Of a stretch of DNA of 64,000 nt, positions 25,786 through 35,476 are shown one piece after another. Position 1 is the first letter of the stretch, and every line of letters begins with the position of its first letter. The stretch is from Sporomusa sp. KB1 (GTDB taxonomy: Bacteria > Bacillota > Negativicutes > Sporomusales > Sporomusaceae). The notes under the pieces were generated by a model, which ran no database searches, had not been told where the DNA came from, and saw nothing but the letters and a program-made list of their open reading frames with translations. The DNA lies in assembly GCF_007830295.1 (NCBI RefSeq), contig NZ_VLKC01000002.1:1960-65959 (forward strand), given 5' to 3'. The translations under genes were made by a program, and so were the position numbers.

Positions 25786-28700
25786 TTATTCATTCACATG
25801 ACCGAATAGCGCAGGCCGGTTCGTGTGCAGGTAATTAAATACCTGGACCATCCTGTCAAAGGCTTCATTACCTGTGGACTCAAGCTGGCCGTTTACCAGG
25901 CGGTGAGTAGTAACCTCACCCTTAATGCGAACCACCACTGCTTCGCCTGTTACTAAGAAGCCACTGTTTTGGCTATGGTCAAAGTCGTCACGCCGGCTAA
26001 ATATGGTAAGCTTATCGGTGAATGGACGGCCTTCCCATGGACAGAAGCTGGCACAGTTGCCACATTCATTACAGAAGGCGTCCAGGTGGATAATCTGGTT
26101 ATAGTTTACGAAACCATCGCTTACGCGTACAGCCAGGTTAGCGCGGTTGGGGCAAACTTCCACACATTTATTGCAAACATAGTTACACTCTAAACAGCGG
26201 CTGAATTCTCGCTCTCCTATAGCCACTTCGACTTTACCCGGACCTTCGGCAGTCAGCAGGGAAGCCGTTGTCAGGCCAATTTTCCTGGCAGTAATTTCTT
26301 GGGCCTGCTGAGCTGCAGCTTTACCAGTCTTGTCGGCTTTAGCTGCGAAACCAGCTATTTCTTTTTGACAGATGGCATCAGCAGCTTTGCGGCCTTCAGC
26401 AATACACTTTACGATCGAAGAAGCGCCTTGACGGGCATCACCGGCTAAGTACACATTCTCCTGATTCGTTACTTGTTGACCTTGGATGGTAATCCCCAGT
26501 TTGGCAAGCAACCCTGTATTGATATCTTCACCAATTGAGATGATGATGGTATCGACTTCAAAGGTCTTATACTCACCGGTAGGTTCCGGCTGACGGCGGC
26601 CACTGGCATCTGATCTGCCAAGCTGCATGACCTGACAGACAAGATTACCCTGGTCATCTATTTTTTCCGGGTTAACCAGGAAGTTAAAATCAACCTTGTC
26701 ACTAGCAGCCAGGTTGTATTCAACGCGGTCAGCAGGCATTTCGTTGATGGAACGGCGATACACAATAGTACTTGTTTCCACACCTTTTATCCGCAACGCT
26801 GTACGGCTGGCATCCATCGCCGTATTACCGGCACCAATGGTCACAACGGTTTTACCTAAGTGCAAAGCAGCCACATCTTTATTATATTGAGCCAGAAATT
26901 TCAGTGCCGGAATGATTTGCGGCGTTTTATCGCCTTCGACTTTAAGGTTGAACGGTTTCTCGGCGCCTGCGCCTACGGCTACAATTACATACTTGTAGCC
27001 TTTTTGTTTCAAGTTTGCCGGGGTAAGGTCAGGGCTGGAGTTAAAGACAAACTCAACACCATGTTCTTTGATAAAGTTGATATCACCCTCAATAGTTTCG
27101 CGACTAATACGGAAATTAGGAATAACGTGCTGCACCGTACCGCCGGCACTGGCGCGAGTTTCGTATACTGTCACACTAAAGCCGTAGCGAACTAAAAAAT
27201 AAGCTGAGGCCAGGCCAGCCGGGCCTGCGCCCATAACAGCAACCTTGATGCCATTTTTAATTTGCGGTAATTTATAGTTTTTGCGGTACTCCTCCCAGCC
27301 TTGTTCAACAGCCAGACGCTTGACTTCGCGAATATGCACACAGCCTTCATAATCCAGACGGGTACAATTATGCTGACAGACATGATCGCAGATGGTGCCT
27401 GTAATGCCAGGCAAGGCATTCTTTTCATAGATGAGCGCCAAGGCCTCGCCATAGCGTTTTTGGCCGACAAGCCGAATGTATTCAGGAATATCCTGGTTAA
27501 CGGGACAAGCCGTTTTACAAGGGGCAGCGGCACAGTCATACAGCGGCAGCGGGCTCTTGATAGCAGCTTTTGCATAACCGCGGAAATCCTTTTGCGAGTA
27601 ATCGGCGGTCAGGGCTTTTTGGGCTAATGCTTGCAGTTTAGCAACATCAATCTGGTCATATTCCCAGCCCGCAGCTGTTTCCAGTTTGGCGGCAATAGCA
27701 GACATCCGGGCATAACCGCCTGGTTTGAGCATTTCGGTAGCCATGGTAACAGGCTTAATCCCTGTGGCAAATACAGCTGCTACATTGTGTTCAGTAATAC
27801 CACCGGAGAATGAAATGGGCATTTGTCCATTGAACTCTGCCGATATTTTTGCAGCCAGGTTGACAGATAGCGGAAATAAGGCCCGGCCTGACATGTACAT
27901 TTCACCACCAGGCAGTTTTCCTTTAAAGTTTACTGCTCCCAGCGTGTTCGTCAGCTTAACGCCAAAGAAGCGGCCATGCTCGTTCGCCAGCTTTTTCAGC
28001 CTTATCAGCATGGGAATAGCGTCGGCATATTGCAAGTCATGATCAAAAGCTTCTGCTGACAACTCTATATAACCAAATCCGGTACTAGCAAGGATAGAAC
28101 GCACACCTTGATAAGTCAGCAGTGTCGGATTAAGTTTAACATACATATCGAGCTTCTTTTCGGTCAGCATATATACGCAAATTCTCTCAATTTCAGCAGG
28201 CGGACAGCCGTGCATAGTGGACAGGGTAATTGACTGGCATACATTGCCCGAAATGCGTTTAGATAAACCCTTGAGCGCAGGCAGACGGTCTTCTAACCCT
28301 GTGCCTTTAAGGAAACCGCCATCAGCAATGAGGTCTTCTACTTCTGCCAGGCATTGTTTAAAGTACGGATGGTTAGAGGCATCCAGCAAGTTGTTCAGAT
28401 AGGCGTCCATACGCGGCGACTGGATACCTTCCAGGTTGTAGCCTGCGCTCATATTGAAGATAAAGGAGCGTTTGCCGCTTTTACTAAGTCCCAGTGTTTC
28501 TTCGATAACATGTAGTAACACCCAGGCTTTGATGTACTCTTCATAGGCTTTTTCTACCGTGTATTCGCTTGACCACTCGGTGTTAAAGCCCTCATCCTCG
28601 GCATCAATACAAGGTTTAGCAACAGGCGGCTCCTGTTCCTGCACTGTCTTGAGTTCAATAAAGCGGGCACCGGCCAGGTAGGAAACAGCAATGTTCTGGG

Positions 28701-28896
28701 CTAATTGGGTGTGAGGACCGGCAGCCGGGCCTACGGCTGTCTCAATGGTTTCACCAAACAGAGAAAAGGTTTTATCGCTTTGCTTATGAAAAAAATGGCT
28801 GACCGGATAGCCGAAGATGGCACACTCTGCCGCATATTCCTCGAAAACCCGCGCAATAAGTGTAAGCAGGGGAACAGGTCTCATCAAGTCGCCCAT
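25786..28896 (-). CDS. ygfK: YgfK, large multi-domain oxidoreductase
   Basis: 1036 residues. The first 450 resemble a dihydroorotate-dehydrogenase-type barrel (HGCPPAEIERICVYML, YIELSAEAFDHDLQY). A GltD-like part follows, with cysteines for Fe-S clusters (CKTACPVNQDIPEYIRL, GTICDHVCQHNCTR), an FAD site (GAGPAGLASAYFLVRYGF) and an NAD(P)H site (TIGAGNTAMDASRTALR). The C-terminus carries two ferredoxin-like clusters (CLECNYVCNKCVEVCP and CNECGNCASFCP). It was named a putative selenate reductase subunit, but the cluster context points to a reductive step in purine ring breakdown, linked to NAD(P)H. GGGAGGA precedes the ATG. Confidence 0.93.
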   Translation of the reverse strand: MGDLMRPVPLLTLIARVFEEYAAECAIFGYPVSHFFHKQSDKTFSLFGETIETAVGPAAGPHTQLAQNIAVSYLAGARFIELKTVQEQEPPVAKPCIDAEDEGFNTEWSSEYTVEKAYEEYIKAWVLLHVIEETLGLSKSGKRSFIFNMSAGYNLEGIQSPRMDAYLNNLLDASNHPYFKQCLAEVEDLIADGGFLKGTGLEDRLPALKGLSKRISGNVCQSITLSTMHGCPPAEIERICVYMLTEKKLDMYVKLNPTLLTYQGVRSILASTGFGYIELSAEAFDHDLQYADAIPMLIRLKKLANEHGRFFGVKLTNTLGAVNFKGKLPGGEMYMSGRALFPLSVNLAAKISAEFNGQMPISFSGGITEHNVAAVFATGIKPVTMATEMLKPGGYARMSAIAAKLETAAGWEYDQIDVAKLQALAQKALTADYSQKDFRGYAKAAIKSPLPLYDCAAAPCKTACPVNQDIPEYIRLVGQKRYGEALALIYEKNALPGITGTICDHVCQHNCTRLDYEGCVHIREVKRLAVEQGWEEYRKNYKLPQIKNGIKVAVMGAGPAGLASAYFLVRYGFSVTVYETRASAGGTVQHVIPNFRISRETIEGDINFIKEHGVEFVFNSSPDLTPANLKQKGYKYVIVAVGAGAEKPFNLKVEGDKTPQIIPALKFLAQYNKDVAALHLGKTVVTIGAGNTAMDASRTALRIKGVETSTIVYRRSINEMPADRVEYNLAASDKVDFNFLVNPEKIDDQGNLVCQVMQLGRSDASGRRQPEPTGEYKTFEVDTIIISIGEDINTGLLAKLGITIQGQQVTNQENVYLAGDARQGASSIVKCIAEGRKAADAICQKEIAGFAAKADKTGKAAAQQAQEITARKIGLTTASLLTAEGPGKVEVAIGEREFSRCLECNYVCNKCVEVCPNRANLAVRVSDGFVNYNQIIHLDAFCNECGNCASFCPWEGRPFTDKLTIFSRRDDFDHSQNSGFLVTGEAVVVRIKGEVTTHRLVNGQLESTGNEAFDRMVQVFNYLHTNRPALFGHVNE

Positions 28897-28921
28897 TATT
28901 TATTCCTCCCAGTTATTTTAT

Positions 28922-29302
28922 TTATTTTTTGCACACAGCAATGGCTTCTACTTCTACCAGCGCGTCTTTAGGCAGACGGGCTACTTCGACGCAGGCGCGG
29001 GCAGGAAACTCTTTGGTAAAGTATTGCGCGTAAATTGCATTGACAGCGGCAAAATCATTCATATCTTTCAGGAAAACAGTTGTTTTTACAACATCTTCCG
29101 CACCCAGTCCATCGCTAACCAAAATAGCCATTACGTTTTCCAGTGATTGTTTGGCTTGCTCTTCAACCTTGACCGTAATGGTGCCGTCAGCCGGATTTAC
29201 CGGTAATTGTCCGGATATGAACAACAGGCCGTTGGCCTTGATGGCTTGCGAGTAGGGACCAATAGCGGCGGGAGCTTTATCGGTGTTAACAATAGTTTTC
29301 AT
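28922..29302 (-). CDS. ridA: RidA family enamine/imine deaminase
   Basis: 126 residues, the exact RidA (YjgF) length. AAIGPYSQAIKANGLLFISGQLP opens the protein, VKTTVFLKDMNDFAAVN lies in the middle and PARACVEVARLPKDALVEVEAIA holds the catalytic arginine. RidA hydrolyses reactive enamines and imines; the 2,3-diaminopropionate ammonia-lyase of this locus releases just such an aminoacrylate, which gives a reason for its presence (inference). It lies between ygfK and xdhD on the same strand. Confidence 0.95.
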   Translation of the reverse strand: MKTIVNTDKAPAAIGPYSQAIKANGLLFISGQLPVNPADGTITVKVEEQAKQSLENVMAILVSDGLGAEDVVKTTVFLKDMNDFAAVNAIYAQYFTKEFPARACVEVARLPKDALVEVEAIAVCKK

Positions 29303-29337
29303 AGTTGAATAACCTCCAAGATTAAATTATTTTAAAA

Positions 29338-31893
29338 TTATTTTTTGCGGCTATATGGTGTATACGCAAGCGGCAGCTCTGGGCGTACTTTGCCGTCCAG
29401 CCGAAGATAAGCACCGGCAACGGCCGGGGCTATGGCGACAGAAGTAATTTCGCCTACGCCTTTGGCACCATACGCCAATTCGGTTTGGTTTTTTTCCACG
29501 ATTATAGTTTCTATTTCAGGAATACTACTGGCCCGAAGCAAGCCTAGCGTTCCGAATTTGACCTGTGGTATGCCAGCTTTGAGTGGGAAATCTTCGGTCA
29601 AAGCATAGCCTAAGCCCATAACCACGCCGCCTTCAATTTGACCCTCGACCCCCAGCGGATTAATGGCTTTGCCGACATCATGGGCGGCGACTACTTTGAC
29701 TAGCTTGCCGGCGTGATTAAGAATAACTACCTGACTGGCGTAACCATAAGCAACATGGCTGACCGGATTTGGTTTGTCACAGCCCATAGGATCAGTTACA
29801 CCAGAGTATTCTCCGTAAAATTCGCAGCCTTCCAGGTCAGTCAGCGAGGCTGTTGCCAGCGCCTCCTGGAGCTTAAGCGCTGCCTGACGGGTGGCCTCGC
29901 CGGTGAATACTGTCTGCCGGGAGGCTGTGGTGGTGCCGGAATCAGGAGTAAGGTAGGTGTCAGGCTCAACAGCCATGATTTGAGAGGATTCAATTCCTGT
30001 TGTTTCACATAAAATCTGGGTCATTACAGTGACTAATCCCTGTCCTATGCAGGCAGCACCGGTAAGAATAACGACTGTGCCGTTTTCGATTTTTAGCTTG
30101 ACCCGGCCAATGTCAGGCAGGCCGACACCAATGCCGGCGTTTTTCATAGCGCAGGCCAAACCGGCGTAGGGATTGGATTCAAACGCTGCCTTAACAGCTA
30201 GCAGCGTTTCTTTAAGAGCCGTACCTTGGTCGGCAATTTGGCCGTTGGGCAGTACCTTGCCTGGTTCGATGGCATTACGCCAGCGTATCTCCCATTGGGA
30301 AATTCCCACTTTTTCTGCCAGTATGTTGATATTATTCTCCATGGGAAAGCAGGACTGCGTTACACCGAAACCCCGGAAAGCCCCACCTGGCAGATTATTG
30401 GTATAGACGCCTAAACCAACTATATCCACATTGGGGATTTGGTAGGGTCCGGCGGCGTGGGTACAGGCCCGTTGCAGTACCGGCCCGCCGAGCGAGGCAT
30501 AGGCTCCGGTATCGGCAATAAGTTCAGCTTTCATGGCTGTAATAATCCCATTTTCATCACAGGCGGTCGTAAATTCCATTTCCATGGCATGACGCTTAGG
30601 ATGAACATTAATACTTTCCTGGCGGCTCAGCGTATTTTTGACTGGTTTTTTAGTGTGCCAGGCGAGCAAGGCGGCATGATGCTGTACCGATAAATCTTCC
30701 TTGCCGCCAAAGCCACCACCCACCATTTTACTGATAATGCGTACTTCATTTTCTTCTACACCCAGAAGCGAGACAATGCCATGGTGATCATCATATACAT
30801 TTTGACTGGCAGTGTACACCGTTAAAGTGCCGTCATTATTGGGGACTGCCAGAGCACTTTCCGGTTCGAGAAAAGCATGTTCAGTAGCCGGAGTGATATA
30901 ACGCTGGGTTACAACATAGTTGGCCTTAGCAATGGCTTCCTCGACATTACCACGTTTAAGTACTGTTCTGGCTAATAGATTGCCTGTAGGGTGAAGCTGG
31001 GGAGCATCGTCCGCCAGCGCTTGGCGGGGCACAAGCAGCGGCGTTAATTCTTCATAATCTACCTGTATTAATTTCACAGCCTCTTGGGCTATTTTTTTGC
31101 TTGTGGCAGCAACAGCGGCTAGTGCATCGCCGATATAGCGGGTTTCTTCCCCTTCAGCGATAAAGGCCGGCCAGTCAGGAATAATATGACCCTGGTTACG
31201 GCGTCCGGGAATATCCTTCGCAGTAATTACGGCTTCGACACCAGGCAGTGCCTGAGCAGCTGCCGTATCAATTTTTTTAATGAAGGCGCGGGCGCTGGGT
31301 GCGCGGAGGATAGCGGCGTACAGCATACCGTCCACAATCATATCATCAACATATTCGGCCGTACCTAAGGTTTTATCTTTAGCATCGACCCGTGGCATTC
31401 TATCGCCTACTTTATAATTACTATCACCTGACGGCGTGAAGCCCTCACGCAGAGCTTTAGCCGCCTTCAACACAGCTTGTTCAATTTTGACATAACCGGT
31501 ACAACGGCAGATATTGCCGTGCAGCGCTCTTTTCACTTCGTCACAAGTAGGATCATGGGTTTTGTCAAGTAAAGCTTTCGCACTGATAACCATGCCGGGA
31601 ATGCAGAAACCGCACTGCACAGCACCTGCTGTGGCAAACGCCCAGCTATAGATGTCTTTTTCCTGTTTAGACAAGCCTTCAACAGTCAGCACTATTTTGC
31701 CGCTGATTTTGGCGGTTGTCAACACACAGGCCCGCGTAGCCTTGCCTTCCAGCAGTACCATACAAGCACCGCAGGCCCCTTCGGCGCAGCCGTTTTTTAC
31801 AGAAGTGAGACGGGCATAGTCTCTTAAATACTCTAACAAATTTATATTGTGACCAACATCGACCTGCTGGCCATTCAGTACGAAATTATACAC
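29338..31893 (-). CDS. xdhD: XdhD-type molybdenum hydroxylase, fused 2Fe-2S and Mo domains
   Basis: About 851 residues. Residues 1-155 bind two 2Fe-2S clusters (CAEGACGACMVLL, then CGFCIPGM and CRCTGY). The rest is the molybdopterin domain: GGGFGGKEDLSVQHHAALL, GGAFRGFGVTQ and GAKGVGEI with the catalytic glutamate. No FAD domain or FAD-subunit gene is in the window, so electrons probably pass to another partner. With YqeB nearby the cofactor is likely of the labile-selenium type; the protein has no in-frame UGA. It would oxidise hypoxanthine/xanthine-like substrates. AGGAGG favours the GTG at 31893 over an ATG six bases earlier. Confidence 0.9.
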   Translation of the reverse strand: MYNFVLNGQQVDVGHNINLLEYLRDYARLTSVKNGCAEGACGACMVLLEGKATRACVLTTAKISGKIVLTVEGLSKQEKDIYSWAFATAGAVQCGFCIPGMVISAKALLDKTHDPTCDEVKRALHGNICRCTGYVKIEQAVLKAAKALREGFTPSGDSNYKVGDRMPRVDAKDKTLGTAEYVDDMIVDGMLYAAILRAPSARAFIKKIDTAAAQALPGVEAVITAKDIPGRRNQGHIIPDWPAFIAEGEETRYIGDALAAVAATSKKIAQEAVKLIQVDYEELTPLLVPRQALADDAPQLHPTGNLLARTVLKRGNVEEAIAKANYVVTQRYITPATEHAFLEPESALAVPNNDGTLTVYTASQNVYDDHHGIVSLLGVEENEVRIISKMVGGGFGGKEDLSVQHHAALLAWHTKKPVKNTLSRQESINVHPKRHAMEMEFTTACDENGIITAMKAELIADTGAYASLGGPVLQRACTHAAGPYQIPNVDIVGLGVYTNNLPGGAFRGFGVTQSCFPMENNINILAEKVGISQWEIRWRNAIEPGKVLPNGQIADQGTALKETLLAVKAAFESNPYAGLACAMKNAGIGVGLPDIGRVKLKIENGTVVILTGAACIGQGLVTVMTQILCETTGIESSQIMAVEPDTYLTPDSGTTTASRQTVFTGEATRQAALKLQEALATASLTDLEGCEFYGEYSGVTDPMGCDKPNPVSHVAYGYASQVVILNHAGKLVKVVAAHDVGKAINPLGVEGQIEGGVVMGLGYALTEDFPLKAGIPQVKFGTLGLLRASSIPEIETIIVEKNQTELAYGAKGVGEITSVAIAPAVAGAYLRLDGKVRPELPLAYTPYSRKK

Positions 31894-31929
31894 ACTCATC
31901 CCTCCTGATTTAGGAAAGGTTTGCGGCTG

Positions 31930-33270
31930 CTATGCCTGGTTACAATCAGCATTTTCGCAAATATCACTAGCTGCTTTTTTACCATACTCATTGAAAAAAT
32001 AATTGAGAACAAGAGCAACAATGCTGCCGGCGGTAATACCGCTATGAAGAATTAATTGGGCGAATTGGGGCAAATTATGGTAAAATCCGGGCACAGCCAG
32101 CGGAATAAGACCAACCCCAAGACTAATGGCTACAATCATTGCATTTTGATTGCCCTCAAACTCTACTGTTGTCAAAGCACGGATACCGCTGGTGGCTACC
32201 ATACCAAACATAGCGATACCTGCCCCACCTAGCACCGGATTAGGAATGGCTGCAACTACAGCGGCCGCTTTGGGGAATAAGCCAAGAGAGGCCAAAATGA
32301 TACCGGCAGCGACTACCACATAACGACTTTTGATGCCAGACAAGGTCAATAGACCGATGTTTTGAGCAAAAGCCGAGTGGGGGAAGGTGTTCATGATACC
32401 ACCAAGCAAAGTAGAAAATGAATCGGCCTTAAGCCCTTTGGCCAAATCATCGCGACTCACCGGTTTACCGACAATCTCGCCTATGGCGATAATATCACCT
32501 GTGGTTTCGGTCATGATAACCAGAAACGCCAGTGTCATAGCAAAAATAGAAGAACCGTCAAATATCGGCATACCAAAGGTCAACGGAGTAACAACGGAAA
32601 ACCAGGCAGCTGTAGCTACTTGTGAGAAATTAGTCATGCCAAGTGGAATGGCAATCAATGTACCTATCACCAGCCCAATCAGTACGGCAATATTACTCCA
32701 AAAACCTTTGAGCATACGGTATAGGACAATAATAATGGTTAGTACAGTAAAGGCTACACCAATACTCTGCAAATCAGCAAAACTCGCTGCAGCCGGGTTC
32801 CCACCTCCTGCCCAGCGCACAGCTACAGGCAGAAGCGACACACCAATTAACGTAATGATCGTCCCTGTTACTACTTTGGGAAAAAAACGGATGAGTTTAC
32901 TGAAAACAGGACTCAAAAGATAACCAATCATCCCGGCGGCGATAGTAGAGCCAAAAATACCAGGTAGCCCATACGTTTTACCCACCAAAATCATCGGCGC
33001 AACAGCAGCAAATGATACGCCCTGCATAATCGGAGCTTTTACCCCCATATTCATAAAGCCCAGTGCCTGAATCAGGGTGGCAACCCCACCCACTAGTAAA
33101 TCGCATTGAATGAGGTATATCACTTGCTCACGCGGCAGACCTAATGCATTTGCAATAATAAGCGGTACTGCCACCGCACCGGCATACATAGCCATAACAT
33201 GCTGTAGTCCATAGGTAAATAACTGGCCTTTGGGCAGCATTTCATCAACTGGAGCTACTTCCTTTTCCAT
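31930..33270 (-). CDS. NCS2 purine permease (xanthine/uric acid type)
   Basis: About 446 residues, twelve to fourteen membrane segments, nucleobase-cation symporter-2 family (PF00860). The motif MTETTGDIIAIGEIVGKP near residues 250-268 is the conserved E-containing helix 8 signature of purine NCS2 members, and NTFPHSAFAQNIGLLTLSG follows. It would bring xanthine, uric acid or a related purine in with protons or sodium. AGAGGTG supports the ATG at 33270. It is the first gene of the NCS2-xdhD-ridA-ygfK-ssnA transcript. Confidence 0.92.
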   Translation of the reverse strand: MEKEVAPVDEMLPKGQLFTYGLQHVMAMYAGAVAVPLIIANALGLPREQVIYLIQCDLLVGGVATLIQALGFMNMGVKAPIMQGVSFAAVAPMILVGKTYGLPGIFGSTIAAGMIGYLLSPVFSKLIRFFPKVVTGTIITLIGVSLLPVAVRWAGGGNPAAASFADLQSIGVAFTVLTIIIVLYRMLKGFWSNIAVLIGLVIGTLIAIPLGMTNFSQVATAAWFSVVTPLTFGMPIFDGSSIFAMTLAFLVIMTETTGDIIAIGEIVGKPVSRDDLAKGLKADSFSTLLGGIMNTFPHSAFAQNIGLLTLSGIKSRYVVVAAGIILASLGLFPKAAAVVAAIPNPVLGGAGIAMFGMVATSGIRALTTVEFEGNQNAMIVAISLGVGLIPLAVPGFYHNLPQFAQLILHSGITAGSIVALVLNYFFNEYGKKAASDICENADCNQA

Positions 33271-33432
33271 ATTTTGCACCTCTTTTAAATATTCGCAATA
33301 TTTTTGTTACTCTTATTTGCGAAGTACTTATCCTGCCAGCATTTTATGATATTGACCTTTTTCCACCACTCGCTACCATTCATCAAAATATGCTCAATGT
33401 CTCACCGGATACTGAACAGGGTCTTGTAAAAA

Positions 33433-33468
33433 CGGCAGAGATACTCCCTACCGGGAGCATCTCTGCCG
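33433..33468 (-). terminator. Terminator after carbamate kinase
   Basis: CGGCAGAGATGCTCCC and GGGAGTATCTCTGCCG pair with a four-base loop and are followed on the minus strand by TTTTTAC. It closes the ygeX-ygeY-ygeW-arcC transcript and separates it from the NCS2 transcript. Confidence 0.92.
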
Positions 33469-33472
33469 TCTG

Positions 33473-34423
33473 CTACCGATATACGTGCGTTCCGGTTTTT
33501 CCGGCTACCGCCTCTTCCAGAGACTCAGGATTAGTGATAATCGCCTTGCTTCCGCCATTTTCCAGGAAGCTGATCACTGCCTGAATCTTAGGCAGCATGC
33601 TGCCAGGCGCAAAGTGATTTTGTTTTACATATTCTTTTAGCTCAGCAAGCGTCACCTTATCTAAAGCTTGCTCGTCAGGGTTACCGTAATTCAAATAAAC
33701 TTTGGGCACACCTGTGGAAATGATCAATTCATCGGCTTGAACTTGCGCGGCCAGCAGGCTGGAAGCAAAGTCTTTGTCAATAACAGCGTCCACACCTTTA
33801 AAACTGCCATCCCCCTGCCGGATAACCGGAATACCACCGCCACCCACAGCAATCATGCAGTAGCCTTCCCGTACTAATTTACTAATAACATCTTTCTCCA
33901 CAATCTCCTGTGGTTGCGGTGAAGCCACTACCCGGCGGTAACCCCGCCCGGAGTCGTTGACCATCACCCAGTCGGGATTATTCTTTTGAATTTTTTCCGC
34001 CTGTTCCTGGGAGAAGAAAGAGCCAATAGGTTTTGTCGGTCTTGTAAAGGCCGGGTCACTGGCGTCCACCACTACCTGCGTAACCAGGGTAATGGCTGAT
34101 TTGTCCAGGCCTCTTTTCTTAAACTCATTATCCATAGCCTGCTGAATCTGATAGCCGATAGCACCTTGGGTATCGGCACCACAAGCTACCAGGGGCACAC
34201 TATGCATACCTGCTGTTTCACAGGCAATTTCAGATCTTCTCAGAATAAAGCCTACCTGTGGTCCATTGCCATGCGTAATAATGACATCATAACCTTGTTC
34301 GATCATGCCAACAATGTGCTTAGCGGTCTCACAGACAGCATCATATTGGTCTTCCACCGTCTGGCGCATGTTATCTCGAATTAAGGAGTTGCCCCCAATG
34401 GCGATAACAGCTAACTTGGCCAT
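33473..34423 (-). CDS. arcC: Carbamate kinase
   Basis: 316 residues, normal ArcC length. AVIAIGGNSLI, HGNGPQVGF and GGGGIPVI are the nucleotide and carbamoyl-phosphate binding loops, and AVIDKDFASSLLA the late-domain signature. It makes ATP from carbamoyl phosphate and ADP, releasing carbamate. The gene follows the carbamoyltransferase by two bases, so the two make an energy-saving pair that recovers one ATP per carbamoyl group. This is the position of yqeA in E. coli. Confidence 0.96.
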   Translation of the reverse strand: MAKLAVIAIGGNSLIRDNMRQTVEDQYDAVCETAKHIVGMIEQGYDVIITHGNGPQVGFILRRSEIACETAGMHSVPLVACGADTQGAIGYQIQQAMDNEFKKRGLDKSAITLVTQVVVDASDPAFTRPTKPIGSFFSQEQAEKIQKNNPDWVMVNDSGRGYRRVVASPQPQEIVEKDVISKLVREGYCMIAVGGGGIPVIRQGDGSFKGVDAVIDKDFASSLLAAQVQADELIISTGVPKVYLNYGNPDEQALDKVTLAELKEYVKQNHFAPGSMLPKIQAVISFLENGGSKAIITNPESLEEAVAGKTGTHVYR

Positions 34424-34425
34424 GC

Positions 34426-35430
34426 TTATCTGCCACCCATTAATAATGTCATAACAGCTTTGGCTGTATGCAAACGATTTTCAGCTTCATCATATACGAC
34501 AGAATGCGGTCCATCAATAACAGAATCTTCGACTTCGTTGTTACGGTCAGCCGGCAATGCATGCATATACAGCATGTTTTTGTCGGCTGTAGCCATTTTA
34601 GCTTCCGTACACTTCCAGGATTTTTGGGCCTTTAGTTTGTCATCCACTACCGCTACCGCACCGGAAGCAGCCACACCGGTTTGGTCAGTTACCCAGTTGC
34701 CCCAGTTTTTCGGAATAACGATATGCGCGCCTTCGTAGGCCTCAGCTTCGTTATCGGTAACAGTAACACTACCGCCGTATTTTTCTGCATTGGCTTTAGC
34801 CTGGGCAATCACCCAATCAGGCAGTTCCCAGCCTTTGGGATGCGCCAGCACGACGTCCATACCATAGCGAGGGAAAAGCAGAACTTGCGATACAGGTACA
34901 GATATCGGTTTTTTGTGGCTTTCGGCATAAGCCCAGATGATAGATACTTTTACCCGTTTTAAGTCGCCGATTTTTTCTTTCATGGTCATAAGATCAGCCA
35001 AGGCCTGGAACGGATGATACAAATCGCATTGCAGGTTCATGATGGGTTTGGTAGACCATTTAGCCATTTCGGTAAGGTATTTGTTGCCATAACCCCAGTT
35101 GCAATACCGGCAGGCAATGGCATGGCCGAAGCGGGACAGGATGATAGCTGTGTCTTTGGCACTTTCGCCATGAGCGATTTGCATACTGCTGGAATCCAGG
35201 AATCCAGCATGGCCGCCTAATTGGGCAAAACCGGCTTCCATCGAATTTCTGGTACGGGTAGATTGTTCAAAGAACATAAGAAACATGGATTGATGTAATA
35301 AATAGGGAGTTGGCGTTCCCATGGCAAATTTTTTCTTTAAATCTAACGAAACCTCCAACATGGTATCTACTTCTTCTTTGGTGAAATCTTCCAGATTAAT
35401 AAAATGTCTTCCTCTAAAGATAGTTTGCAT
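34426..35430 (-). CDS. ygeW: Carbamoyltransferase, YgeW-like
   Basis: 334 residues from the ATG at 35430 (GGGGGA eight bases upstream). FFEQSTRTRNSMEAGF carries the STRTR carbamoyl-phosphate loop, HPFQALADLMT the HPxQ motif and YMHALPADR replaces the usual HCLP. CNWGYG and SWKCTEAKM are unusual features. The family removes or adds a carbamoyl group; in this cluster it probably cleaves a carbamoyl-diaminopropionate-like intermediate to give carbamoyl phosphate for ArcC. It is distinctly shorter than E. coli YgeW as I recall it (about 396), so it may be a separate branch. Confidence 0.82.
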   Translation of the reverse strand: MQTIFRGRHFINLEDFTKEEVDTMLEVSLDLKKKFAMGTPTPYLLHQSMFLMFFEQSTRTRNSMEAGFAQLGGHAGFLDSSSMQIAHGESAKDTAIILSRFGHAIACRYCNWGYGNKYLTEMAKWSTKPIMNLQCDLYHPFQALADLMTMKEKIGDLKRVKVSIIWAYAESHKKPISVPVSQVLLFPRYGMDVVLAHPKGWELPDWVIAQAKANAEKYGGSVTVTDNEAEAYEGAHIVIPKNWGNWVTDQTGVAASGAVAVVDDKLKAQKSWKCTEAKMATADKNMLYMHALPADRNNEVEDSVIDGPHSVVYDEAENRLHTAKAVMTLLMGGR

Positions 35431-35476
35431 TGTCATTTCCCCCAATATTTTCATTTTTTATCCAGATGACCAAGTA

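Noticed and set aside
29338..31893. Selenocysteine in the molybdenum hydroxylase.
   Set aside because: The frame is open without an internal UGA. Selenium in this enzyme class is a labile ligand of the cofactor, not an amino acid residue.
33292..33323. Inverted repeat TTCGCAA / TTGCGAA before the NCS2 permease gene.
   Set aside because: Arms of seven bases with an 18-base gap are weak evidence for an operator; no second copy was found.
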